DNA of 64,000 nucleotides from Nesterenkonia natronophila (GTDB lineage: Bacteria; Actinomycetota; Actinomycetes; Actinomycetales; Micrococcaceae): positions 1 through 64,000 of the forward strand of contig NZ_QYZP01000003.1 of NCBI RefSeq assembly GCF_003595215.1, read 5' to 3'. Each line of letters starts with the position of its first letter. Within the stretch, counting starts at the first letter, position 1. This document shows positions 26,820-36,793 of this stretch, in pieces. Position numbers and translations under genes: made by a program. The notes under the pieces were generated by a model. The model saw nothing but the letters and a program-made list of their open reading frames with translations. It did no database searches and was not told the DNA's origin.

Positions 26820-28217
26820 GTGGTCAAGAGCACCGTCGAAGAACTGAACCCGACTCGAGTCAAGCTCACCGTAGAGGTGTCCGGCGAGGAGCTCGAGCCC
26901 AAGATTAAAGCGGCTTACAAGAGCATCGCCAATCAGGTTCAGATTCCAGGCTTCCGCAAGGGCAAGGTTCCTGCCCCCATCATCGACCAGCGTTTCGGCC
27001 GCGAAGCTGTGATCCAGCAGGCCATCAACGATGGACTCCAGGAGTTCTACCAGCAGGGCCTGGCCGAAGCGGAGATCACCCCGCTCTCTCGGCCTGAGGT
27101 TGAGGTGGAGGAGATCCCGGATGTCGAGACCAACGAAGGAACGCTGAAGTTTTCCGGGGAGCTCGACGTCAAACCCAGCGTGGAGTTGCCTGACTACTCG
27201 GGCCTCGAGGTAGAGGTTGAAGCGGTCGAGGCTGATGACGAGGCGGTCCAGGAGGAGCTCGACGCCCTCCGCTCACGCTTCGGAACACTCAAGGACGTGG
27301 AACGCCCCGCCACTACTGATGACTTCGTCACGATCGACCTCACCGCCACGATCGGTGATGAGGAAGTCGACAACGCCACCGGCCTGAGCTATCAGGTGGG
27401 TGCCGGCACCATGCTGGAGGGGCTCGACGAGGCGCTCGAAGGTCTGTCCGCTGGCGAAGACGCCACCTTCAACACCACCCTGGCAGGTGGCGAGCACTCC
27501 GGTGAAGAGGCCACCGCGAAGGTGACACTTACTGCGGTGAAGGAGCGCGAACTTCCAGAAGCCGACGATGACTTCGCCCAGATGGCCTCCGAGTTCGACA
27601 CTATCGACGAGCTCAAAGACGATCTGCGCAGCAAGGCGGCTTCGACAGTCCTGGAGAAGCAGGGCGTCGAAGCTCGAGACAAAGTCCTCGAGAAGCTGAT
27701 GAGCCTGGTCGAGGTCCCGGTTCCGGAGTCTGTGATCGAGGAGCAGATCAGCCAGCACTTCAGCTCCCAGGGTCACAGTGAAGGCGACTCACACGACACC
27801 GACGACCACCGCTCAGAGATCCGCGAACAGACCGAAGAGGCCTTCCGCAACGAGATCGTCCTCGATCTTATTGCGGAAAAGGAAGAGATCGGTGTGGAGC
27901 AGGGCGAGATCATTGAGTACATCGTGGCCACGGCCCAGCAGTACGGCATGGAGCCCAACCAGTTCGCTCAGATGCTGGACCAGGCTGGCCAGGTGCCGAT
28001 GATCATGGGCGAGGTCCGCCGTCGCAAAGCCCTGGCCAAGGTTCTGGAACTGGCCAAAGTCACCGATTCCGCCGGAGAGACGGTGGATCTCACGGAGTTC
28101 GTCACCCCCGCCGAAGAACAAGAGGCTGAGGAGGCAGCGGCGGAGGAGACCGGCTCCGCCGACCCGGCCGAGGCTGAGTCAGCAGAGACCGCTGAGGATG
28201 ACACCGAGTCCAAGTAG
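26820..28217 (+). CDS. tig: Trigger factor (ribosome-associated chaperone, peptidyl-prolyl isomerase)
   Basis: 465 aa from the GTG at 26820, chosen because ACAGGAG lies just upstream and because the family starts [18 protein letters not shown]. The ribosome-docking loop is PGFRKGKVP at about residue 45. An FKBP-type domain spans about 155-245 ([33 protein letters not shown]), and a helical C-terminal arm ends in a Glu/Ala-rich tail. A strong hairpin follows the stop, separating it from clpP1-clpP2, the classical actinobacterial neighbour. Confidence 0.96.
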   Translation: MVKSTVEELNPTRVKLTVEVSGEELEPKIKAAYKSIANQVQIPGFRKGKVPAPIIDQRFGREAVIQQAINDGLQEFYQQGLAEAEITPLSRPEVEVEEIPDVETNEGTLKFSGELDVKPSVELPDYSGLEVEVEAVEADDEAVQEELDALRSRFGTLKDVERPATTDDFVTIDLTATIGDEEVDNATGLSYQVGAGTMLEGLDEALEGLSAGEDATFNTTLAGGEHSGEEATAKVTLTAVKERELPEADDDFAQMASEFDTIDELKDDLRSKAASTVLEKQGVEARDKVLEKLMSLVEVPVPESVIEEQISQHFSSQGHSEGDSHDTDDHRSEIREQTEEAFRNEIVLDLIAEKEEIGVEQGEIIEYIVATAQQYGMEPNQFAQMLDQAGQVPMIMGEVRRRKALAKVLELAKVTDSAGETVDLTEFVTPAEEQEAEEAAAEETGSADPAEAESAETAEDDTESK

Positions 28218-28230
28218 GCTCGCACTTGTG

Positions 28231-28268
28231 CAAAGCGCCCCGTCCCACAGCTGGACCGGGGCGCTTTG
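28231..28268 (+). terminator. Strong hairpin after tig
   Basis: CAAAGCGCCCCG (28231-28242) and CGGGGCGCTTTG (28257-28268) are perfect 12-base arms around a 14-base loop. There is no T-run, but stems of this strength commonly end transcripts in high-GC actinobacteria. Confidence 0.7.
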
Positions 28269-28389
28269 CATGTCTGCCGCCGGGACCGGTGGTGAGCCAT
28301 TGGCGAACAGTGGAGCGGGAGCGGTGGCGTCGTCGCCGCTCTCCAGTAATGTCGTAGCCGAACCAGTCATAGACGTATGGAGGAACTTG

Positions 28390-28998
28390 ATGTCTGAGCA
28401 GCTGCCCACCGCCTCGAGCGTGGATCCGGCATCGCAGGAGAACTACATCTATAACCGGCTCCTGAAGGAGCGGATCATCTGGCTGGGGTCGGAGGTGCGC
28501 GATGACAACGCCAACACCTTGTGTTCCCAAATGCTGCTCCTCTCGGCCGAGGACCCTGAGCGGGACATCTACCTCTATATCAACTCCCCAGGCGGATCAG
28601 TCACCGCTGGGATGGCCATCTATGACACGATGCAGTTCATCCCTAACGATGTGGTGACCGTTGCTACCGGATTGGCCGCTTCCATGGGCCAGTTCCTGCT
28701 CTCCTCTGGAACACCGGGCAAACGCTTTGCGACCCCTAACGCCCGAATCCTGATGCATCAGCCCTCCGGAGGCATCGGTGGCACGGAGTCCGACGTGCGC
28801 ATCCAGGCGGAATTGATCAAGCACATGAAGCAGGTCATGGCCGAGCTGACCGCTGAACAGACCGGGCAGACGGTGGAGACGATTCTCAATGACAATGCTC
28901 GCGACAAGTGGTTCACCTCAGAACAGGGCCTGGAGTACGGGTTCTTCGACAAGATTGCCCAGCGCTCCTCGACCGTCTCCGGCGGCGGGGGAGTCTGA
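28390..28998 (+). CDS. clpP1: ATP-dependent Clp protease proteolytic subunit 1
   Basis: 202 aa from the ATG at 28390, which has GGAGG upstream; longer in-frame readings begin in the tig terminator region. The catalytic triad is Ser98 (GLAASMGQF), His123 (LMHQPSGG) and Asp172 (ARDKWF). [19 protein letters not shown] is the family signature. Like other actinobacteria, this organism carries two adjacent clpP genes whose products are expected to form a mixed ClpP1P2 barrel fed by ClpX or ClpC. Confidence 0.96.
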   Translation: MSEQLPTASSVDPASQENYIYNRLLKERIIWLGSEVRDDNANTLCSQMLLLSAEDPERDIYLYINSPGGSVTAGMAIYDTMQFIPNDVVTVATGLAASMGQFLLSSGTPGKRFATPNARILMHQPSGGIGGTESDVRIQAELIKHMKQVMAELTAEQTGQTVETILNDNARDKWFTSEQGLEYGFFDKIAQRSSTVSGGGGV

Positions 28999-29045
28999 GC
29001 AGCAACGACGCGGCGGAACACCAGGACTTCACAGGAGACTTTGAT

Positions 29046-29657
29046 ATGAATTTTGAAGCACGCTACATTCTTCCCTCGTTCGAGGAGCGGACCCCCTACG
29101 GTTTCAAGCGTCAAGACCCGTACGCCAAGCTCTTTGAGGACCGGATCGTCTTCTTGGGCGCCCAGGTGGACGACGCCAGCGCCGACGACATTATGGCCCA
29201 GCTCCTGGTCTTGGAGTCGATGGACTCAGAGCGGGACATCACGCTGTACATCAACTCCCCGGGTGGCTCATTCACCGCCATGACAGCCATCTACGACACC
29301 ATGCAGTTCATTAGGCCTCATGTGCAGACGGTCTGCCTCGGGCAGGCCGCCTCAGCGGCAGCTGTGCTGCTGGCAGCCGGAACTCCCGGCAAGCGGTTGG
29401 CGCTGCCCAACGCGCGCGTGCTGATTCACCAGCCGGCCATGGGCGGAGCCAGGGGCACGGCCACAGACCTCGCCATTCAGGCTGACGAGATTCGCCGCAT
29501 CAGGACGTGGATGGAAGACGTCCTGGCCCAGCACACGAATAAGACCCCGGAGCAGATCAAGGAAGACATTGATCGCGACAAGTTCCTTTCCGCTGAGGGC
29601 GCCAAGGAATACGGTCTCGTGGACGAAGTGCTGAGTTCGCGCAAGCTCCCCGTCTGA
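29046..29657 (+). CDS. clpP2: ATP-dependent Clp protease proteolytic subunit 2
   Basis: 203 aa. ACAGGAG precedes the ATG at 29046, so the longer in-frame reading inside clpP1 is discarded. The triad is Ser103 (GQAASAAA), His128 (LIHQPAMGG) and Asp178 (DRDKFLSA). The N-terminal [19 protein letters not shown], longer than in ClpP1, is typical of the ClpP2 partner. It lies 47 bp after clpP1, so the two are co-transcribed. Confidence 0.96.
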   Translation: MNFEARYILPSFEERTPYGFKRQDPYAKLFEDRIVFLGAQVDDASADDIMAQLLVLESMDSERDITLYINSPGGSFTAMTAIYDTMQFIRPHVQTVCLGQAASAAAVLLAAGTPGKRLALPNARVLIHQPAMGGARGTATDLAIQADEIRRIRTWMEDVLAQHTNKTPEQIKEDIDRDKFLSAEGAKEYGLVDEVLSSRKLPV

Positions 29658-29774
29658 GCGTCTCCAGAGCGGCAGGGCCCTGCGGTCTCGTGGCGGTTTC
29701 GGGGCAGGTCCGTGTTCTGAAGTACCCTTGAGGGAGTCCCACAATGAACTGTACGGTGAGAGGTTTGCCCACAC

Positions 29775-31067
29775 ATGGCCCGAATAGGTGAGAGCTCGGA
29801 CTTGTTGAAGTGCTCTTTCTGCGGCAAGTCCCAGAAGCAGGTGCGGTACAAGCTGATCGCGGGCCCTGGAGTCTACATCTGTGACGAGTGCATCGAGCTG
29901 TGCAACGAGATCATTGATGAGTACCTGAATGAGGTGCAGGAGACCTCTGAGGTGGAGTTGCCGACTCCCAAAGAGATCAAGGACTTCCTCGACGAGTACG
30001 TGGTTGGCCAGGACAAGGCCAAACGATCGCTGGCCGTGGCCGTGCACAACCATTACAAACGCATCCAGGCCACCGGATCGGCCTCGAAGACAGCGTCCTT
30101 AGAAAAGGGGCCGTTCGATGAGGTGGAGATCGGCAAGTCCAACATCCTCATGGTGGGCCCTACCGGATCAGGCAAGACCTACTTGGCACAGTCCCTGGCC
30201 AGGAAGCTGCAGGTGCCGTTCATCGTTGCCGATGCCACCAGCCTCACTGAGGCGGGATATGTGGGCGAGGACGTCGAGAATATTCTGCTCAAGCTGATTC
30301 AGGCCGCCGACGGGGACGTCAAGAAAGCCGAACAGGGCATCGTCTACATTGATGAGATTGACAAGATCTCCCGCAAGTCGGAGAATCCCTCGATCACCCG
30401 TGACGTCTCCGGGGAGGGCGTGCAGCAGGCGCTGCTGAAGATCCTAGAGGGCACCACCGCGTCGGTGGCACCACAGGGAGGGCGTAAGCACCCGCAGCAG
30501 GAGTTCATACAAATCGACACCTCAAATGTTCTGTTCATCGTCGCGGGTGCATTTGCTGGGCTGGAGGACATCATCGAGTCACGCGCCGGCCGGAAGGGAA
30601 TCGGATTTGGGGCACCACTGTCCACCATCATGCCTGGTGAGGCCAGTTATGCGGATGTGGAACCGGAGGACCTGCACAAGTTCGGGCTGATTCCTGAGTT
30701 CATCGGCCGCCTGCCGGTGGTAGCCACTGTGGAGGAACTCGATGAGGCGGCGCTGCGGGACATACTCAGCAAACCCAGAAACGCGCTGCTGAAGCAGTAC
30801 CAGAAGATGTTCGCCATCGACGATGTGGAACTGGAATTCGACGATGACGCCATCAAAGCCGTCGTCGAGCTCGCTCAGCTGCGGGGCACCGGCGCTCGTG
30901 GTCTGCGCTCGATTCTGGAGAATGTACTCAACCCGATGATGTTCGACCTGCCCGGTCGGGATGACATCGCTGCCGTCACCATCACCGGAGCAGTCGTACG
31001 AGAGGGCGCCGAGCCCCTATTGACAACACGCGACGAGGCCAAGAAACTGCGCAAGAAATCCGCATAG
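29775..31067 (+). CDS. clpX: ATP-dependent Clp protease ATP-binding subunit ClpX
   Basis: 430 aa AAA+ unfoldase. The N-terminal zinc finger has Cys13/16/36/39 (CSFCGKS and CDEC). Walker A is [12 protein letters not shown], the pore loop is GYVGEDVEN, Walker B is VYIDEIDKI, followed by the [19 protein letters not shown] box and a sensor-2 region [10 protein letters not shown]. The ATG at 29775 has GAGAGG about 17 bases upstream. A separate TACGGT -10 lies in the clpP2-clpX gap, so clpX may be partly uncoupled from clpP1P2. Confidence 0.97.
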   Translation: MARIGESSDLLKCSFCGKSQKQVRYKLIAGPGVYICDECIELCNEIIDEYLNEVQETSEVELPTPKEIKDFLDEYVVGQDKAKRSLAVAVHNHYKRIQATGSASKTASLEKGPFDEVEIGKSNILMVGPTGSGKTYLAQSLARKLQVPFIVADATSLTEAGYVGEDVENILLKLIQAADGDVKKAEQGIVYIDEIDKISRKSENPSITRDVSGEGVQQALLKILEGTTASVAPQGGRKHPQQEFIQIDTSNVLFIVAGAFAGLEDIIESRAGRKGIGFGAPLSTIMPGEASYADVEPEDLHKFGLIPEFIGRLPVVATVEELDEAALRDILSKPRNALLKQYQKMFAIDDVELEFDDDAIKAVVELAQLRGTGARGLRSILENVLNPMMFDLPGRDDIAAVTITGAVVREGAEPLLTTRDEAKKLRKKSA

Positions 31068-31110
31068 CCTTTCCTCTGGGAGTTCACAGCAATTCCTGAG
31101 CCACTGTTTC

Positions 31111-31135
31111 GGAAGTGTAATAGAAATGTACTTCC
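31111..31135. promoter_or_regulatory. Inverted repeat upstream of the sugar-importer operon
   Basis: GGAAGT (31111-31116) and ACTTCC (31130-31135) are perfect arms around a 13-base AT-rich centre. A second, shorter dyad, GTGAC-GCGT-GTCAC, lies at 31175-31188. Both are candidate operators for a sugar-responsive regulator (LacI or GntR type) encoded outside the window. Binding is inference. Confidence 0.4.
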
Positions 31136-31210
31136 GTTTATCTGCAACTGGTACTACTGTTCACTCCAAGGGACGTGACGCGTGTCACCCAAACAGGGGG
31201 TGTGGTACTG

Positions 31211-32491
31211 GTGAAAGCACGATCAGCAGGGGCGGCTGCGGCCGCAGCAGTTCTGCTCTTGTCAGGGTGCGGAGGTGAGGACGAAGTCCCCACACTCACC
31301 TGGTACATCAACCCCGACGACGGCGGCCAAGAGGCGTTGGCCCAACAGTGCACGGAAGAGGCCGACGGGGCCTACCAAATTCAAACGTCCCTCTTGCCCA
31401 TGGACGCTCCCGCCCAACGCGAGCAGCTCGCCCGCAGACTCGCCGCGGGTGATTCCTCCCTGGACATCATGAGCATCGATCCACCCTTCATCCCAGAGCT
31501 CGCCACACCAGGTTTCCTCGCTCCGGTGCCCGATGATGTGGCTGAGCGCACGACTGAGGACACGCTGGAGGGGGCACTGGCAGGTGCCATGTGGGAGGAC
31601 GAGCTGGTGACGGTGCCGTTCTGGGCTAACACGCAGATCCTCTGGTATCGCGAATCAGTGGTTGAGGAGGCCGGACTTGATATGGACGAGCCGGTGACCT
31701 GGGAACAGATTATTGATGTGGCTGCCGAGGAAGAGAAATACCTAGGGATCCAAGGCGTCCGTGAGGAATCCATGACGGTTTGGGTCAACGCCCTCGTGGA
31801 GTCTCAGGATGAATCCATCCTCGTCGACCCCTCAGCCACAGCTGAGGAACTGGAAACCAACCTCGATTCTGAAGCCGGGGCGAACGCCGCAAGAATCATC
31901 TCCCGCATTGGTGAGGAAGGCCTCGGGGGACCCGGCGTCGCATCCATGGATGAGAACCAGTCCATGCTGCTGTTCCAGCGTGACGACGGCTCCTTCATGG
32001 TCAACTGGCCCTTCGTCTGGGCTGCCATCAATGCCGCAGCAGAAGAAGGCAACATTGACGCTGATATCCCCGACGACATCGGATGGGCGCTCTACCCTCG
32101 TGTGGACGCCGACACTCCAGCCGCGCCTCCGCTGGGAGGCATCAACCTCGGCGTCGGGGCCGAATCGGAGCATCCGGAGTTGGCCTACGAGGCGATTGAA
32201 TGCATTGTCACACCAGACAATCAGGCCGAGTATTTTGTGACAAACGGCAACCCTCCCTCCGCGGAATCAGCTTTCGACGACTCTCGAGTGGAGGAGGAGT
32301 TCCCAATGGCCGATGTGATCCGTGACGCACTCGACAGCGCGGCGCCCCGCCCGCAGACCCCCTACTACAACGAAATATCCGAGTCCATTCAGGGCCAGTT
32401 CACTCCGCTCTCGGGTGTCGATGAGGACACCACACCGGCACTGACTGACACCTACATTGTGGAAGTCCTGCGAGGGGAGCGACTGCTGTGA
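31211..32491 (+). CDS. lpqY: Sugar-binding lipoprotein of an LpqY-SugABC-type importer
   Basis: 426 aa from the GTG at 31211; GTG 31175 would add 12 residues. KARSAGAAAAAAVLLLSGC is a lipoprotein signal with the lipobox LSGC, so the protein is anchored outside the membrane by its cysteine. The rest is a family-1 extracellular solute-binding protein (DIMSIDPPFIPELATPGFLAP, FWANTQILWYRES). Substrate is inferred from the permeases, which closely resemble mycobacterial SugA and SugB, so trehalose is likely; other alpha-glucosides remain possible. Overlaps the next gene by GTGA. Confidence 0.85.
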   Translation: MKARSAGAAAAAAVLLLSGCGGEDEVPTLTWYINPDDGGQEALAQQCTEEADGAYQIQTSLLPMDAPAQREQLARRLAAGDSSLDIMSIDPPFIPELATPGFLAPVPDDVAERTTEDTLEGALAGAMWEDELVTVPFWANTQILWYRESVVEEAGLDMDEPVTWEQIIDVAAEEEKYLGIQGVREESMTVWVNALVESQDESILVDPSATAEELETNLDSEAGANAARIISRIGEEGLGGPGVASMDENQSMLLFQRDDGSFMVNWPFVWAAINAAAEEGNIDADIPDDIGWALYPRVDADTPAAPPLGGINLGVGAESEHPELAYEAIECIVTPDNQAEYFVTNGNPPSAESAFDDSRVEEEFPMADVIRDALDSAAPRPQTPYYNEISESIQGQFTPLSGVDEDTTPALTDTYIVEVLRGERLL

Positions 32492-33465
32492 CCGCCATCC
32501 CAAGAAGCACCAAGGACCAAGGGCGTTCGTCCAAGAAACCGCGCAAATCCGACCGCACCAAAGCGGAGATCAGGCTTGGCTGGCTCCTGGCAGGTCCGGC
32601 GTTCTTCGTGATGATGGCGGTCACCGCTTACCCGATAGCTCAGGCCACCTTCGACTCGCTCTTCTCCTTCCGCCTCACCGCCCCGGATGAGCGCTCGTTC
32701 GTCTTCCTGGACAACTACCTGCTGCTGTTCACTGACGGAGTGTTTTGGCGGATCTTCGGGGTCACCCTACTGATCACTGTCGTGACGGTTGCCGTGGAGC
32801 TGGTGCTGGGGTTCGCCCTGGCGCTGGTGATGCACCGGGCGCTGAAGTCTCTGCGCGGCATTCTCCGAACCGCGATCCTGGTGCCCTACGGCATCATCAC
32901 GGTAGTTTCCGCGTTCGCCTGGTTCTACATGTTCGACATCAACTCCGGCTTCGTCAACAGTTGGTTCAGCTGGGTCCCTGGCATTGATGCCGACCTCGAT
33001 TGGTTCTCCAACTTCGGCACTGCGGTGACCGTCATTATGGCATCGGAGATCTGGAAGACCACCCCGTTCATCGCCCTGCTGCTGCTGGCCGGTCTCGCCC
33101 AAGTCCCCGACGAGCTGGTCGAGGCAGCCCGGGTCGACGGTGCCACCAAAGTTCAGCAGTTCACCCGTGTCATCATTCCTAATATGAAGGCCGCGATTAT
33201 GGTCGCCGTGCTGTTCCGCGCGCTGGACGCCTTCCGCATCTTCGACAACGTCTTCATCATGACTGCTGGTGATGCCAATACAGAAGTGCTGGCCCTGCTG
33301 GCCTACCGCCAGTCGATCTCCCGCCTCGAGATAGGACTCGGCTCCGCGGTCTCTGTGGTCCTGTTCATCTGTGTGCTGCTGATGTGCGTGTTGGCTGTGA
33401 AGGGATTCCGAGTGGATCTCGCCAGTGGGACTGACACATCCGGCAAGAAAGAAGGGGGGAAGTGA
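32488..33465 (+). CDS. sugA: Sugar ABC transporter permease, SugA-like
   Basis: 325 aa, GTG start in the lpqY stop. Six membrane segments and the EAA loop ELVEAARVDGATKVQQF mark a MalF-type permease. VELVLGFALALVMHR, ILVPYGIITVVSAFAW and LFRALDAFRIFDN align strikingly with mycobacterial SugA, the trehalose-recycling permease. The cytosolic N-terminus has a basic stretch of about 25 residues. Start and stop overlap with both neighbours indicates tight coupling. Confidence 0.9.
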   Translation: MTAIPRSTKDQGRSSKKPRKSDRTKAEIRLGWLLAGPAFFVMMAVTAYPIAQATFDSLFSFRLTAPDERSFVFLDNYLLLFTDGVFWRIFGVTLLITVVTVAVELVLGFALALVMHRALKSLRGILRTAILVPYGIITVVSAFAWFYMFDINSGFVNSWFSWVPGIDADLDWFSNFGTAVTVIMASEIWKTTPFIALLLLAGLAQVPDELVEAARVDGATKVQQFTRVIIPNMKAAIMVAVLFRALDAFRIFDNVFIMTAGDANTEVLALLAYRQSISRLEIGLGSAVSVVLFICVLLMCVLAVKGFRVDLASGTDTSGKKEGGK

Positions 33466-34316
33466 TGGCCGGGTCAAAGGGCCTCACCGGCCGGCAGAAG
33501 CTTGGATGGGCAGTGGTTTCAGTCTTGGTCCTGGTCTACGCTCTCTTTCCGGTGACTGCCATCTTCGCCAACAGTTTCAAGACACAGGCCGATCTGGGGA
33601 ACCCGACCTTCTGGCCCGCCAACTGGACCTTCACGCACTACGAGATGATTTTCGTAGGCAGTGCCCAGGAACTGTTCCTGACCTCATTGCGCAACAGCAT
33701 CGGCATCACCCTGATCGCCACGTTCATCGCAGTGGTGCTGGCGACCCTGTGTGCTTACGCCATAGCCCGGCTGAATTTCCCAGGCAAACGCGTCATCCTC
33801 GGGGCAGCCCTAGCGGTGTCCATCTTCCCAGTCATCTCGGTAGTGACCCCACTGTTCAACCTGTGGCGCACCATCGGGCTCTACGACACTTGGTTGGGTC
33901 TCATCATCCCCTACCTGTCACTGACCCTCCCGATCTCCATCTGGACCCTCTCGGCATTCTTCCGACAAATTCCCTGGGAGCTGGAGCAGGCAGCTCAAGT
34001 GGACGGAGCCACCCAGTGGCAAGCCTTCCGCAAGGCGATCATCCCACTGGCAGCACCAGGTGTGTTCACCACTGCTATCCTCGCCTTCTTCATCGCCTGG
34101 AACGACTTCGTGTACGGAATATCGCTGACCTCTACCGAGGCTGCGCGGCCAGTGCCGGCTGCGCTGGCGTTCTTCCAAGGCGCGAGCCAGTTCGAGGAAC
34201 CCACCGGCGCAATCTCGGCCGCGGCGATCGTGGTGACCATCCCCGTCGTCATACTCGTGCTGCTGTTCCAGCGGCGTATCGTCTCCGGCCTGACCCAGGG
34301 CGCGGTCAAGGGCTAG
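33462..34316 (+). CDS. sugB: Sugar ABC transporter permease, SugB-like
   Basis: 284 aa, starting at GTG 33462 or ATG 33465. MalG-type permease with the EAA loop ELEQAAQVDGATQWQAF. The stretches YAIARLNFPGKR, VVTPLFNLWRTIGL, QGASQFEEPTGAIS and FQRRIVSGLTQGAVKG match SugB almost residue for residue at the C-terminus. Third gene of the importer operon. Confidence 0.9.
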   Translation: MMAGSKGLTGRQKLGWAVVSVLVLVYALFPVTAIFANSFKTQADLGNPTFWPANWTFTHYEMIFVGSAQELFLTSLRNSIGITLIATFIAVVLATLCAYAIARLNFPGKRVILGAALAVSIFPVISVVTPLFNLWRTIGLYDTWLGLIIPYLSLTLPISIWTLSAFFRQIPWELEQAAQVDGATQWQAFRKAIIPLAAPGVFTTAILAFFIAWNDFVYGISLTSTEAARPVPAALAFFQGASQFEEPTGAISAAAIVVTIPVVILVLLFQRRIVSGLTQGAVKG

Positions 34317-34348
34317 GGCTGTCAACGGCCAAGGAAAGGAAACCACTC

Positions 34349-35608
34349 ATGGCATCGATCACGATGAAGAATATCGTCAAGGAGTACGACGACGGCTTCC
34401 CAGCGGTCAACGACATCTCCATAGATATAGAGGACGGGGAGTTCGTCATCCTTGTGGGCCCCTCAGGCTGTGGAAAGTCCACCCTGCTGCGTATGATCGT
34501 GGGGTTGGAGGACATCACCGCAGGGGACATGCTCATCGACGGTGAGCGAGTCAATGAGAAGCCTCCGCGCGAACGGAACCTGGCGATGGTTTTTCAGAAC
34601 TATGCGCTCTACCCGCATCTGACGGTCTATGAGAACATCGCCTTTCCCATGCGGTTGGCGAAAGGACAGTTCAGCGAAGCCGATGTGGAGGAGAAGGTCC
34701 AGAAGGCGGCCGGAATGTTGGAGCTCACAGAGCATCTGGACCGCAAGCCCGCGAACCTCTCCGGTGGTCAGCGTCAACGCGTTGCGATGGGTCGAGCCAT
34801 CGTTCGCGAGGCCAATGCTTTCCTCTTCGACGAACCGCTGAGTAACCTAGACGCCAAGCTTCGCGGTCAGATGCGAGCCGAAATTTCGCAGCTGCAGCGC
34901 ACGCTCAACACCACCAGCGTGTACGTCACTCACGATCAGACCGAGGCGATGACGCTCGGCGACCGTGTCGCGGTGCTTAAGAAAGGACTTCTTCAGCAGA
35001 TCGCTTCGCCTAGAGAACTCTATGAGCAGCCAGCCAACCTCTTCGTGGCGGGCTTCATCGGCGCGCCTTCCATGAACTTCCTTCCCGGTACGGTCGAGAC
35101 CAGTTCCACCGGATCAATGAGCCTGAACACCCCGTTGGGACAGATCGAGCTGCCCGAACATATTGCGGCCGCAGGTAAAGGCAGAGACATCGTGCTGGCC
35201 GGCATCCGTCCAGAGTTCTTCGCGGAGGCTTCCACAGTGGATGAGAGCAAGCGCGGTCGCGGATCTGTGTTTACAGCGGAATTGACCCACGTGGAGTGGC
35301 TGGGCAACGAGCAGTACGGGTACATCAGCTACGAAAACGACCCAAGGGTCGTCGATACGCTGCAGGACCTGGCACACGATATGGACGCCGACGACCTGCG
35401 CACCCAGCTGGTGGTAGCTCTGGAGGCCATGTCGCGGGTCCGCGGAGGAGATTCCACGGATCTGTGGGTCGACACCCGACGAATCCATCTGTTCGACCCC
35501 GCCACGGGGGAGAACCTCACCCGCGACGAAGAGGCCGGCGCAGAGCTTACCCGCCTAGCTGCGGAGGATCGTAAGCGTGAGCGGGAAAGGTCCGCCGCCG
35601 GAGCCTAG
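34349..35608 (+). CDS. sugC: Sugar ABC transporter ATPase, SugC/MsmK-like
   Basis: 419 aa from the ATG at 34349, preceded by AAGGAAAGG; the reading frame is open far upstream through sugB, but that is accidental. Walker A GPSGCGKST, signature LSGGQRQRVAMGRAIV, Walker B AFLFDEPLSNLDAKLR and switch THDQTEAMTLGDR are all present, followed by the MalK-type regulatory domain from about residue 240. The operon order lpqY-sugA-sugB-sugC is the mycobacterial one. Confidence 0.93.
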   Translation: MASITMKNIVKEYDDGFPAVNDISIDIEDGEFVILVGPSGCGKSTLLRMIVGLEDITAGDMLIDGERVNEKPPRERNLAMVFQNYALYPHLTVYENIAFPMRLAKGQFSEADVEEKVQKAAGMLELTEHLDRKPANLSGGQRQRVAMGRAIVREANAFLFDEPLSNLDAKLRGQMRAEISQLQRTLNTTSVYVTHDQTEAMTLGDRVAVLKKGLLQQIASPRELYEQPANLFVAGFIGAPSMNFLPGTVETSSTGSMSLNTPLGQIELPEHIAAAGKGRDIVLAGIRPEFFAEASTVDESKRGRGSVFTAELTHVEWLGNEQYGYISYENDPRVVDTLQDLAHDMDADDLRTQLVVALEAMSRVRGGDSTDLWVDTRRIHLFDPATGENLTRDEEAGAELTRLAAEDRKRERERSAAGA

Positions 35609-35755
35609 TGACTGCGTAGCCCCACCGCCGCACAGATGCGGTTCTACCCGCCGTCTGTGAAAGTGCATTGAGCCGAACCGGGGGCGCGCAGCCTTCAATG
35701 GGGTGCTAAGTTGGCCTCGGCACCCGTTTCTCCCCTCATGTGAAGGAGTCCCGCA

Positions 35756-36142
35756 ATGAGCAACATTCCCGGAGACCTGAAATACAGCGCCGAGCACGAG
35801 TGGATCGCCGCAGCTGAAGCTGACGGCGTGGTCCGCATCGGCATCACGGATTTCGCGCAGGATGCGCTGGGTGAAGTGGTGTATGTGGAACATCCGGAAG
35901 TGGGTAGCACTGTCGCAGCCGGAGACGTTGTGGGTGAGGTGGAGTCGACTAAGTCGGTGTCTGACATCTATGCCCCGGTAGCTGGTGAGATCACTGCCGT
36001 GAATGAGGCTCTTGATGAGGAGCCGCAGGCCATCAATTCCGATCCCTACGGCGCTGGTTGGCTCTTCGAAGTCAAACTCGCAGCGGGTTCCGAGACCGAC
36101 AACCTGCTCAGCGCAGAGGACTATACGCAGCAGGTGGGCTGA
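35756..36142 (+). CDS. gcvH: Glycine cleavage system H protein
   Basis: 128 aa lipoyl carrier. The lipoylated residue is Lys66 in VESTKSVSD; YSAEHEWI and ITDFAQDALGEVVYVE are typical. TGAAGGAG precedes the ATG. gcvT and gcvP are not in the window; instead gcvH heads the conserved actinobacterial block gcvH-garA-MerR-DUF151-MerR, equivalent to Rv1826-Rv1830. Outside glycine cleavage, H proteins also relay lipoate. Confidence 0.96.
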   Translation: MSNIPGDLKYSAEHEWIAAAEADGVVRIGITDFAQDALGEVVYVEHPEVGSTVAAGDVVGEVESTKSVSDIYAPVAGEITAVNEALDEEPQAINSDPYGAGWLFEVKLAAGSETDNLLSAEDYTQQVG

Positions 36143-36254
36143 ACCCGCATACTGTTATATAGTTGTTATCCTCACTTCGGTCCTGGCCCTACGGGAGTAC
36201 CGTTGGCATTCAAGGGTGCAACCGCACCGCCCCATGCACAGAAAGGAGGGCCCG

Positions 36255-36695
36255 GTGACTGAGCAGCACGACGAGCAGCAGCCCCTCCCGGAAAGCGCTT
36301 CGGAGACGACCTCCGTCGCTTTGCCGCCGGCCCAGTCAGGCCCGCTGGAGGCCAACCTCTCTGAGCAGGACATCGCGGCTATCAGCGCGCTGCCGAAGAG
36401 TTCGGCTCTGCTGATTGCACACACTGGAGCGAACCAGGGCGCGCGTTTTCTGCTGGACAAGGATGAGATTACTGTCGGGCGCCACCCGGAAGCAGACATC
36501 TTTCTCGATGATGTGACGGTCTCCCGGCGACATGTGAGGATCCTCCGGCGTGAGGCTGGTTTCGAAGTCGTGGATCTCGGCAGCCTCAACGGCACCTACG
36601 TCAACCATGACCGTGTAGACCGCTATAAGCTCACCACTAGTGACGAAGTTCAGGTCGGCAAGTTCCGCCTCACTTTTTACTCCGGAGGCAGCTGA
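36255..36695 (+). CDS. garA: FHA-domain signalling protein, GarA-like
   Basis: 146 aa from the GTG at 36255 with AAAGGAGGG upstream. The FHA domain covers about residues 70-140 (VGRHPEADIFLDDVTVSRRH, then LGSLNGTYVN). The N-terminal SETTSV carries Thr18/Thr19 and matches the ETTSV motif that Ser/Thr kinases PknB and PknG phosphorylate in mycobacterial GarA/OdhI. When unphosphorylated, these proteins inhibit 2-oxoglutarate dehydrogenase. Residues after the motif (ALPP) differ from the mycobacterial ones. A TATAGT hexamer at 36158-36163 may be its own promoter. Confidence 0.93.
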   Translation: MTEQHDEQQPLPESASETTSVALPPAQSGPLEANLSEQDIAAISALPKSSALLIAHTGANQGARFLLDKDEITVGRHPEADIFLDDVTVSRRHVRILRREAGFEVVDLGSLNGTYVNHDRVDRYKLTTSDEVQVGKFRLTFYSGGS

Positions 36696-36793
36696 ACCCT
36701 CCGGGGAGTGCCAAATGACCGATCTTCAGTGCGACCCACGTTATTCTGAGGCTGACTTCTTTCCTTCCCCTGAACCTGAAAGAGGATGCGCCC

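Noticed and set aside
28300..28330. GGCGAAC near clpP1, resembling a ClgR half-site
   Set aside because: Only one half of the expected two-part site is present, so a ClgR operator cannot be supported.
29670..29690. GCAGGGCCCTGC palindrome after clpP2 as a terminator
   Set aside because: A perfect palindrome with no loop cannot fold as a stable hairpin without opening central pairs, and no T-run follows.
33425..34348. Long open frame extending sugC by 308 codons upstream
   Set aside because: It runs through sugB in another frame and is very rich in Arg/Pro/His; the sugC domain begins exactly at the ATG at 34349, which has a good ribosome-binding site.
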